A stretch of DNA of 64,000 nucleotides, taken from NCBI GenBank assembly GCA_028716365.1, contig JAQUPZ010000002.1, forward strand, positions 310,001-374,000. The letters are read 5' to 3'. The notes beneath the pieces were generated by a model that saw nothing but the letters and a program-made list of their open reading frames with translations, had not been told where the DNA came from and made no database searches. Shown here piece after piece: positions 57,670-64,000 of the stretch (within the stretch, counting starts at the first letter, position 1; every line of letters starts with the position of its first letter). Position numbers and translations under genes: made by a program. Origin of the DNA: Kiritimatiellia bacterium (GTDB lineage: Bacteria; Verrucomicrobiota; Kiritimatiellia; UBA8416; YA12-FULL-48-11).

Positions 57670-58080
57670 ATGAACCGGATCGAAGAAGGGAATATGCTGA
57701 AACTTGATTTTGGGAAGATCGGCAAGGTGGCCGATAATTCCCGTGATGTAATCCCGGTTGCAATACAGAATATTGATACCGGGGACGTAATTCTTATCGC
57801 ATATACCAATAAAAAAGCCTTCAAAAAAGCGCTAAAAACAAGAAGTCTTGTACTCTGGAGTACTTCCAGGAAAAAACTATGGGAAAAAGGTAAAACATCA
57901 GGTGAAACTTTTGATCTTGTAGAAGCGTATGTTAATTGTGAGCAAAATTCACTTCTTTATAAAGTCCGACCACGCCGGGGAGGAATCTGCCACACGAAAA
58001 ATCGCAAGGGCAAAGCCAGAAACTGTTATTATCGAAAGATTAATTTTGACACCCTCAAACTGATAAATCTCGACCCATAA
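57670..58080 (+). CDS. hisI: Phosphoribosyl-AMP cyclohydrolase, variant metal site
   Basis: Third step of histidine synthesis: opens the adenine ring of phosphoribosyl-AMP. The 136-residue protein has the family blocks PVAIQNIDTGDVILIAYTNK, LVLWSTSRKKLWEKGKTSGE and GGICHT. In characterised enzymes a D-C-D-x-D motif binds metal; here it reads N-C-E-Q-N (residues 89-93), and 10 residues (KNRKGKARN...) separate CHT from the second Cys (C119). The cysteines C90, C107 and C119 are kept. Whether the variant is active or is a subfamily trait cannot be told. No other his gene is in the window. The gene is divergent from giant 2; AAAGGA precedes the start by 5 bases. Confidence 0.85.
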   Translation: MNRIEEGNMLKLDFGKIGKVADNSRDVIPVAIQNIDTGDVILIAYTNKKAFKKALKTRSLVLWSTSRKKLWEKGKTSGETFDLVEAYVNCEQNSLLYKVRPRRGGICHTKNRKGKARNCYYRKINFDTLKLINLDP

Positions 58081-58085
58081 AACAC

Positions 58086-58790
58086 ATGAAATTTCGTTGT
58101 CCATATTGTAAACATGTTTTTGGACTTGAACCAGTTGCCATATGTCCAAACTGCAAGAAAGGGGTAAAAGTCTCGGAACGTTTGAGAGAATCCCTGGAAA
58201 AAATGAAGGACTCTCAGGAGAATGAGAAAGCTATAAAGGTTCCTGGAAAAAGAATTTTCTTTTCATCGAATACTCCGACATTCAGTTTTTCCGCAGTCCC
58301 TATTGTCATCACGGTGCTACTACTGGGTGGCGTCATTTATTATCGCATTAGCAAAATACCTTCCAAAGTTAATACCATTGAATTCATCGACCCGAAAGCA
58401 ATGGTCGAGAAGGCCGAAAAAACTTCCATGACGATGGTAAAAAAAGAACTGTGGTCATTAAGAATGGCGCTTGAAATGTTTCAACGCGATTGCGGACGAT
58501 ACCCGACAACGAAAGAAGGTATCGTAGCATTGATCAATAATCCCGGCGAACTTACATGGAAAGGTCCTTATGTTACTTTCACCAGACCGGATCCGTGGAA
58601 ACATCCCTATCATTACAACTTTACAAACAATACTGTGATTCTTTTCTCGTATGGACCAGACCAGACCCCCAACACAGCTGACGATGTATTCCCTGGTGAA
58701 ATTACCGACAAAGATCGAACAGATTATGAATTACCGTTGCCATTGTTAGCCCTACCCGCACCAACAAATATGCCACCAACTTCTCCCTGA
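58086..58790 (+). CDS. Zinc-ribbon / membrane / GspG-like (pseudopilin C-terminal) fusion protein
   Basis: A 234-residue protein of mixed build. Residues 1-25 form a zinc ribbon (CPYC...CPNC). A linker leads to one membrane segment (FSAVPIVITVLLLGGVIYY, about residues 74-92). The outer part resembles the major pseudopilin GspG after its helix: ELWSLRMALEMFQRDCGRYP, TTKEGIVALINNP, WKGPYVTFTRPDPWKHPYHY and SYGPDQTPNTADDVFPGEI. A normal prepilin peptidase site is lacking, so it is probably not assembled as a pilin. It starts 5 bases after the hisI stop and is likely cotranscribed with it. Confidence 0.75.
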   Translation: MKFRCPYCKHVFGLEPVAICPNCKKGVKVSERLRESLEKMKDSQENEKAIKVPGKRIFFSSNTPTFSFSAVPIVITVLLLGGVIYYRISKIPSKVNTIEFIDPKAMVEKAEKTSMTMVKKELWSLRMALEMFQRDCGRYPTTKEGIVALINNPGELTWKGPYVTFTRPDPWKHPYHYNFTNNTVILFSYGPDQTPNTADDVFPGEITDKDRTDYELPLPLLALPAPTNMPPTSP

Positions 58791-58893
58791 ACAAGAACAA
58801 CTCCTTATTAACCACACCAGTATCATCGACCTGCAGGACCATCTCAACAATTGACATCACTGTGACCTTTTGTCATCTTCATGCACAAAGTAC

Positions 58894-58968
58894 GGGCACT
58901 TAGTTCAGCGGGAGAACGCTGCCTTCACACGGCAGAAGTCACAGGTTCAAATCCTGTAGTGCCCACCA
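58894..58968 (+). tRNA. tRNA-Val (anticodon CAC)
   Basis: Complete cloverleaf: acceptor GGGCACT pairs with AGTGCCC; D stem GTTC/GAAC; anticodon stem CTGCC/GGCAG with loop TTCACAC, giving anticodon CAC for Val GTG codons; T stem ACAGG/CCTGT with loop TTCAAAT. The CCA end is encoded (58966-58968). Confidence 0.97.
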
Positions 58969-59002
58969 TTTCACCACCACCAGTTACATGTATATCTGAC
59001 GG

Positions 59003-62000
59003 CTATTTATCACCCGGCGGCTTCACAAACTGCTGATTTTCATCGTCAGGATTAATCACTTTTTTCTTGTCCGGGTGAAGACCAAGATAATTTTTCACAC
59101 GTCCAAAAAATGACGATTTGGAAGGGGCCCCTCCCCTCGTTTTACTTGTCTTTTCTACAGCTCCTTCCGGCCTCACCTCTTTCAGGATATTGTTCCACTC
59201 ATAATCACTCATACGATCCCATGATAAACCGGAAGGCTTGATCGGAACTTCAATATTTATACTTTTCCCAGGTTTGTCCAAGACTAACTCTGTTGTGTAT
59301 TTGTAAAAATTCTTGCCTATGAACGACAGCTGGTGGTGTACAAAAGGTCTGAATTTGATCCACGTGCCGCATTTACCTATCATTCCATCCTGATTGTAAA
59401 TATCGATATCTGCATATTTGTACCTGCAGAGAAATCTGGCATAACAGATGTCTGGAAGCATTTCATATTTCTGGTTCGTAATTTTTCCCGCTGCCACGGT
59501 CACTTGCACAATATTGCCCGAAGATGGCGCGGGAGAGTACCCTGGAATATCTGCGGCAACCTCATATTCGCCGGGAGGAACTGAAAAACATTTTACGATG
59601 TTTCCGGAAGTGTCGGCCGAAACAGTTGAATCGAAATGTTGATCATTTATAGAAATCCGTCCGCTACCAGAAGCATTTATTGTTCCGGTAATAAGGAGTC
59701 GTAAAACGCCGGTAATTCTCGTTGGAGACATATCAACATCCACAGGTTTGACTTTCGCAGGAATCCAATTAGTAATAGTGGCAATGTAATTATCGCCCGG
59801 TTCAAGCGGTGAAGTAACCTGTACCCGGAGAGGTTCATACCCAATTACTTCAAAGTCAAAAGACGGGCGCATGAATGGCTTCGTTTCCATTTTGTTTCCG
59901 ACATATCCAACAAATTTATTGTTTTGATAAATACTTATCGTTTCGTTACTTAAATTAGAAACGAATGTAATGTCCGCATCAAATGGTACCATTTCAAATG
60001 ATACAGTCTCTGATGATTTATCCCTGATTGATACTTGTTTTGTTTCTCCTTTTTGATATTTCTGCAACTCTAAGCTAATGTCGTACTTACCTGGCGTGAA
60101 TCTTGCCAGATATGGCAGGGAAATATTCGCTTCGTTGGTTCCATTGATAACAAGCTTTGCCCCTTTTTTAATAAAACCGGAATCTTTGAATGTTTTTGGA
60201 AGCCTCGCCTGGATTAGGACCTCTCCCTGTTCCTGCTCAAGTGTAATGAAATAATTTGTTGAACCTCTTGGGGGAATATTGACCTGGATTTCCTTTTTTC
60301 TGTAGCCACTGACAGCAAGAGTTAAAGATTGGGTACCAGACAGGAATTGCAGTGACTCTCCTGTTTTACCTGTAAACGAACGATCAAGCCCGACAATGTG
60401 CACTTCTGTTCCATTTGAAATCCCATCTGCCGATATTGAACAAAGTCCTGTTTCCCTTTCAACTCGGAGGGTTTTGGAGTTCATACCAGGGATAAATTGG
60501 AATTTATTTTCGGGAAGATAATACCTGTCGTCCAGCAGCGAAATCTCCCAGTCTCCTGCGACAAGGGATATCTCTGTTGATCCATCAGATCTATTGGTTG
60601 TTGTTACGGAGACTTTCTTGTTTGATAACACCAATGCCAGCGCCGGCAATACCGGATCTGTAACCATACGTACCTTGGCCTGCTGTAACAGGAAAGGTTT
60701 CACCCTTACGGTCGTGTTCGTATATTTTTCCAACGCTTCAGTGTATTTCTGTAACTTAAGCAGTTGTTCGCATTCATCAGCAAGTCTCCGTAGTTCAACC
60801 CTGTAATCAGGATTGATTCCGGCAGTTGCTGTCAATTCCGCATCAATATTGGCAATAACGGTTTTGTTCGAGTAAATATGAAGATAAATTTCTGCCGGTC
60901 CATACTGTCCCACAATCTTCCTGGCAATAACCATTGCCTGTTCGTATTGCGCGGCCAGTACACTGGCTTCAAACTGTTTAATTCGCCTGTGTGTGAGAAG
61001 TTTGGCCGCATACTGAATCAGCAACAAAACAAATATGGCCGCAATACAAAAGTATATGATTTTACGGAGCAGTATTGATTTTCCCATCTGTTTAAACAAC
61101 CCCACGGTTTTCGAACACGTATTTGAAAGAAAGGGCATAGGCGCCGTAAGGGTTGTTTCCTTCTTCCATCCTTGCAACATTGATCTCCAGGCCCGCGCAA
61201 ACAACTCCGTGACTTTTGAACGCGTATTTGAAAAGAAAGGCATAGACGCCGGACGGGTTGTTTCCTTCTTCCTGCCTTTCAATATTGATTTCCAGACCCG
61301 CGCAAACAACTCCGTAACTTTTGAATATACTTTTGATGCGGTGGACATGAATGCTGTACTAATTATTACTTGCTTGAAGCTGCGCGACAACAAGACGGCG
61401 TTGATGTTACCCTGACCAACTTGCGATCTCAATTCGGCATAAACCTTGTCCAGTTCGGCAATGGTTTCTTTGTCCAGTCCGGTTCTGAAAGAGTCTTTTG
61501 CTAATTCGCCAACCACATCACGCGCATTATTTAAAAGGACTTCCGTCCCGGTCTTGACTGCCTTTCCAACGTTAAGCCGTGCAGCATCTATGTATTCCTT
61601 TATCAGGATTCTTCGAAGTTCGACCATTTCTTTGCTAAGATTTCTTACCAGCTTTCCATCAGCCTCGTCGGTACAGGTTTCAGGAGACATAAGCAGTACG
61701 GTATTTGTCCGTTGGACTGCCTCGCCAATTTCTTCAGCGTTTTTTGCCACGCGAAGCTTTATGAGCGCTTTCTTGGCTTCAACAAGAAACTTCATAGCGG
61801 GCAGACGTGTTTCGATGGAACAGAGATAATCTGTTAGTTTGCCAAATTTTTTTTTGTAGTCCTGAAGTAAACTTTCGACCAGAATATAGTCTTCCTTTAC
61901 TTCAGCTTTGATAATATCTGCTTCGTAATCCGGAGGCCTTTTGATTTCAGGATTGACCGAATCATGATTGGAATATTCCATATTTGTCTCGCTAGGCAAT

Positions 62001-62032
62001 CGAGAGGAATCTTTCTTGTCTAGGTCGGACAT
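59003..62032 (-). CDS. Large single-pass membrane protein with PEGA-like repeats
   Basis: A 1009-residue protein. The N-terminal cytoplasmic part (residues 1-330) is helical and charged and holds a tandem 35-residue duplication (SKVTELFARVWKSILKGRKK and SKVTELFARAWRSMLQGWKK). A membrane helix (IIYFCIAAIFVLLLIQYAA) lies at about residues 335-353. The remaining 650 residues are beta-rich and contain PEGA-like segments (VSGYRKKEIQVNIPPRG, LARFTPGKYDISLELQKYQK, VPPGEYEVAADIPGYSPAPS), usually extracytoplasmic. The C-terminal 60 residues are basic (KTSKTRGGAPSKSSFFGRVK). The start ATG overlaps the stop of an upstream 56-codon frame (TGATG), suggesting coupled translation. No enzyme domain is seen; the function is unknown. 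Confidence 0.78.
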   Translation of the reverse strand: MSDLDKKDSSRLPSETNMEYSNHDSVNPEIKRPPDYEADIIKAEVKEDYILVESLLQDYKKKFGKLTDYLCSIETRLPAMKFLVEAKKALIKLRVAKNAEEIGEAVQRTNTVLLMSPETCTDEADGKLVRNLSKEMVELRRILIKEYIDAARLNVGKAVKTGTEVLLNNARDVVGELAKDSFRTGLDKETIAELDKVYAELRSQVGQGNINAVLLSRSFKQVIISTAFMSTASKVYSKVTELFARVWKSILKGRKKETTRPASMPFFSNTRSKVTELFARAWRSMLQGWKKETTLTAPMPFLSNTCSKTVGLFKQMGKSILLRKIIYFCIAAIFVLLLIQYAAKLLTHRRIKQFEASVLAAQYEQAMVIARKIVGQYGPAEIYLHIYSNKTVIANIDAELTATAGINPDYRVELRRLADECEQLLKLQKYTEALEKYTNTTVRVKPFLLQQAKVRMVTDPVLPALALVLSNKKVSVTTTNRSDGSTEISLVAGDWEISLLDDRYYLPENKFQFIPGMNSKTLRVERETGLCSISADGISNGTEVHIVGLDRSFTGKTGESLQFLSGTQSLTLAVSGYRKKEIQVNIPPRGSTNYFITLEQEQGEVLIQARLPKTFKDSGFIKKGAKLVINGTNEANISLPYLARFTPGKYDISLELQKYQKGETKQVSIRDKSSETVSFEMVPFDADITFVSNLSNETISIYQNNKFVGYVGNKMETKPFMRPSFDFEVIGYEPLRVQVTSPLEPGDNYIATITNWIPAKVKPVDVDMSPTRITGVLRLLITGTINASGSGRISINDQHFDSTVSADTSGNIVKCFSVPPGEYEVAADIPGYSPAPSSGNIVQVTVAAGKITNQKYEMLPDICYARFLCRYKYADIDIYNQDGMIGKCGTWIKFRPFVHHQLSFIGKNFYKYTTELVLDKPGKSINIEVPIKPSGLSWDRMSDYEWNNILKEVRPEGAVEKTSKTRGGAPSKSSFFGRVKNYLGLHPDKKKVINPDDENQQFVKPPGDK
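61118..61327 (-). repeat. Tandem 105-bp duplication inside the PEGA-like gene
   Basis: Two adjacent 105-base units encode 35 residues each; for example CCGTGAC at 61207 recurs as CCGTAAC at 61312. A third, degenerate partial copy (SKTVGLFKQMGKSIL) precedes the membrane helix. The units differ at about a dozen positions, so the event is fairly recent. Confidence 0.8.
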
Positions 62033-62202
62033 CAGTCTTCACCCCTCATCATAACAGTTTTGGGATAATGTTCAATTTCTTGAGCCAGCGTTGACGGTTC
62101 CATCTCGAGAGAACTTTTTCCCATCATAAACGAAACACCCATAGGCATCGAGACTGAATAAATAGTTCTCGATGCTCCACTCGAAGATTCGTTTCTATGC
62201 AT
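62032..62202 (-). CDS. Small 56-residue protein coupled to the PEGA-like gene
   Basis: Short frame on the minus strand: ATG at 62202, stop TGA at 62032-62034, overlapping the next ATG by one base. It reads MHRNESSSGASRTIYSVSMP at the start and ends HYPKTVMMRGED. No signal or membrane segment, Met- and Ser-rich, no recognised family. AGGT lies 8 bases upstream, and a TATAAT box so close to the ATG that the mRNA would be nearly leaderless. Support is the stop-start overlap with the downstream gene; internal Met codons leave the true start open. Confidence 0.5.
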   Translation of the reverse strand: MHRNESSSGASRTIYSVSMPMGVSFMMGKSSLEMEPSTLAQEIEHYPKTVMMRGED

Positions 62203-62212
62203 AATATTACCT

Positions 62213-62240
62213 ATTATAGATCAATGCGCAGTTCGGGCAA
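62213..62240 (-). promoter_or_regulatory. Candidate promoter of the small ORF / PEGA-like gene
   Basis: Minus strand TTGCCC (62235-62240), 16 bases, TATAAT (62213-62218). Transcription would begin near 62206, only about 4 bases before the small ORF's ATG. Confidence 0.5.
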
Positions 62241-62261
62241 GAATCAAATAGTAATGAAGCT

Positions 62262-62357
62262 CTGCGGGCTGAAGCCCGCAGTTTCTTAGCGGAATCCGCC
62301 GTAGCAAAAACTATATTCATCCCACGGACTCAAAGTCCTGGGTCTCCCGCGAAGGAG
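62262..62357. repeat. Cluster of palindromes, REP-like
   Basis: Four hairpins in about 100 bases: CTGCGGGC-TGAA-GCCCGCAG (62262-62281), GCGG-AAT-CCGC (62289-62299), CCCA(c)GGACT/AGTCC TGGG (62321-62342) and CTCC/GGAG (62344-62357). The first resembles extragenic palindromes that are repeated in many bacterial genomes. The rest of the gap from 62360 to 62557 shows no gene that I can support. Confidence 0.5.
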
Positions 62358-62557
62358 GATGAAGGCTTAGACGAGTTGAATGGTATCTCCAAATATCCTC
62401 ACCGATTCTTATCAACCGGCATCTCTTAGTCATGTTTGTGAATTGGCACGCAAGTACACCGGAATAAAAATGAAACACAGGTTATATCGGTGGTTATACA
62501 AGAAACGTTGGAGACAAAAATCACAAGAAGGATACGGCAGATGTGAATTGATTATAA

Positions 62558-64000
62558 TTAATTTACCACAATGTTCTTCCGGATCAATTCCTGCAGTTGT
62601 AATGGTTCCGTCTTGTTGAGACGATCTAGTATTCTTTCCCAGCGGTAGGCAAAACTACCACCCTCATCCCTGCGCCGCCCTTTGAAAAGGGTATCAAAAG
62701 CCCGTTTTCTCTTGCGATATTCCTGCTGAATCTTTGAAAATCTTTCAACAAACGCCAGTAAATAAACATGAGCAAATTCCCTTGTATCGGGAAGATATTC
62801 AGCCCTGCGGTTAACTGGCATAGCATAGTCAGATGCAAAATTCTGGAGGTCACTCTGATAGTCCACGAATGTACCAGTATGATCGGAAACAACCAAGTCT
62901 ACAGGCATACCATTACTGTCTTCAACAATAACCTCATCCCCGTCGTCAAAAACCACCCGGCCATCCAAGTCCATGCGTCCAATTATCATATTCGGTGCGG
63001 CGGCTCCTCCAAGAAGATGCGCATACTTCAAGGCAAATGTTTCATTTTCAAATTTGTGCTTCGGCGTCTTATCTGTTGCAGTGCCATATATATAATCGCG
63101 CTCAAAGTATGGTGACCATATCGTAATCCCGTGATATTCCCTTTTCTTACCAAAATATCGTTCGGCAATCTTTCGTGACGTAACTCGCTGGGGCAGATTC
63201 ATTCCAAGCTGACGACAACCAAGTCTCCGGTCCAGAATGTAATCAGTGTATTCTTCCGACTCCACAATCGCATCGAGGAGGCTTTTCCCATCATCAAGAC
63301 GTTCGTACACTCCCCACTTCTGCATTCTTATAAACCGTACTGTTTCCTTTTCGCTCTCACGATGCTTAATTTCCGCAATATAAACGTCCCTGCGGTTCCG
63401 GGAAGCTATCCTTTTCGACAATGATGTAGTTAATCGTCCGATATTTACATATTCCAGGTCCCCGTATTCACGTAGAAAACTGAATATGAAACCGCGCGAT
63501 TTTTCATCACAAAGCCGTTCGAGTTCCGCATCACCAGGTTTTTTGGATTTCTCTTCAAAAATCGGATCAAATATCAATTCACCCTGTTCGATACGGGCTC
63601 CAGGCAACCATTCAATCTGCATGAAAAACTCAGAACTGAGTCCCGCGATAGGTTCTTCAGAAACAACCCCTTCTTTTTGCTCGGTGAGAACCGCAAAAAT
63701 TTTATTCCGCCAATCCATGTTCTGGGGATCATCAACACGAAATTCCAGAGGAACCGCATCACAAAACTTCTTCTTCAGATTATCATAAATTTTTCTTAAT
63801 TGTAACGAACTGATCTTGGCAAAATCCTGGTTGATAAAATCGGAACAAGAAAAGGCTTTATCAACCATGAAAAATGCTATCTCGGGATTTTCCATACGAT
63901 TACTACAGTATCCATACTTATTGATCTCAAGGAGGTATTTCCGCAATTCTTCATCATCAAGCTTGCCCAAGCGGCAGAATTCGTCACAAGTAAGCAACTT
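62558..64000 (-). CDS. Protein of unknown function (5' end outside window)
   Basis: The frame is open through base 64000 and no convincing start is seen, so the N-terminus is probably missing; a TTG at 63997 is the only candidate at the edge. About 480 residues are visible. There is no signal peptide or membrane segment; the protein is charged and probably soluble. A basic stretch (GRLTTSLSKRIASRNRRDVY) precedes an acidic loop (DLDGRVVFDDGDEVIVEDSN) followed by SDHTGTFVDYQSDL. The C-terminus is very basic and helical (RFSKIQQEYRKRKRAFDTLF). I recognise no family. The same strand continues into the small ORF and the PEGA-like gene after a 355-base gap with palindromes. Confidence 0.65.
   Translation of the reverse strand, partial: KLLTCDEFCRLGKLDDEELRKYLLEINKYGYCSNRMENPEIAFFMVDKAFSCSDFINQDFAKISSLQLRKIYDNLKKKFCDAVPLEFRVDDPQNMDWRNKIFAVLTEQKEGVVSEEPIAGLSSEFFMQIEWLPGARIEQGELIFDPIFEEKSKKPGDAELERLCDEKSRGFIFSFLREYGDLEYVNIGRLTTSLSKRIASRNRRDVYIAEIKHRESEKETVRFIRMQKWGVYERLDDGKSLLDAIVESEEYTDYILDRRLGCRQLGMNLPQRVTSRKIAERYFGKKREYHGITIWSPYFERDYIYGTATDKTPKHKFENETFALKYAHLLGGAAAPNMIIGRMDLDGRVVFDDGDEVIVEDSNGMPVDLVVSDHTGTFVDYQSDLQNFASDYAMPVNRRAEYLPDTREFAHVYLLAFVERFSKIQQEYRKRKRAFDTLFKGRRRDEGGSFAYRWERILDRLNKTEPLQLQELIRKNIVVN

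Larger units (their letters stand above)
57270..57672. repeat. Duplicated intergenic region, copy A (between hisI and giant 2)
   Basis: Divergent intergenic region with the giant 2 promoter and leader on the minus strand and the hisI ribosome site (AAAGGA at 57659-57664, ATG at 57670) on the plus strand. It is homologous to 47519-48021 along most of its length. Because this copy retains a working hisI start, it is the likely source copy. Confidence 0.85.

Noticed and set aside
58894..58968. tRNA-Val as an integration site
   Set aside because: No direct repeat of the tRNA 3' end and no integrase were seen nearby within the window.
62380..62619. 79-codon plus-strand frame between the palindromes and the right-edge gene
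   Set aside because: It overlaps the 3' end of the minus-strand gene, lacks a ribosome site and has no recognisable protein features.

Overview
The window is bacterial, Gram-negative in envelope type, and most resembles a member of the PVC superphylum (Kiritimatiellota/Lentisphaerota/Verrucomicrobiota-like). Reasons: an exosortase with a PEP-CTERM substrate, autotransporter-type beta-strand repeat giants, a secreted GH71/99-like protein, a PPi-type phosphofructokinase, a nickel-pincer LarA homologue and a Kdo transferase (WaaA). The taxonomic call is inference from family content. No rRNA, CRISPR array, phage or transposase gene was recognised.

Layout. 1-4224 (minus strand): uvrA (3' end outside the window), tyrS and a six-S1-domain rpsA with a clear terminator. 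4225-4749 is a non-coding gap with competing inverted repeats. 4750-10663 (plus): a small unknown gene, then a probable operon of a secreted FGE-sulfatase/InlB-like repeat protein, an O-antigen-ligase-like membrane protein and two small membrane proteins. 10673-16584 (minus): waaA, xerC, topA (with an unusual repeat tail in place of zinc fingers) and dprA. 16775-19266 (plus): GH71/99-like protein, a small secreted protein, MTA phosphorylase. 19325-29074 (minus): a GT39-like membrane glycosyltransferase behind an NtrB/NtrC-type pair, PPi-phosphofructokinase, 6-phosphogluconate dehydrogenase, a UxuB-like SDR and a LarA-family epimerase.

29233-57669 is the most unusual region. A 1406-aa exosortase fused to a long TPR-like tail runs into a minus-strand array: giant 2 (2633 aa), small B (439 aa), giant 1 (4076 aa), small A (about 329 aa) and a PEP-CTERM protein. 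The two giants share a C-terminal domain that is not PEP-CTERM. The three small proteins share a 'DWVGVY...Q.Y.IDNF.I' domain but carry different C-termini. The approximately 400-500 bp in front of each giant are homologous, including a matching promoter (TTGACA-N16-TAnAAT) and a two-hairpin leader, and the homology reaches the start codon of hisI in one copy and a dead start codon in the other. The array therefore looks like a tandem duplication of a [divergent promoter + giant + small protein] unit.

57670-64000: hisI (variant metal-site residues), a zinc-ribbon/pseudopilin fusion, tRNA-Val(CAC), a 56-aa ORF overlapping a PEGA-like membrane protein gene, a cluster of palindromes, and an unrecognised gene running off the right edge.
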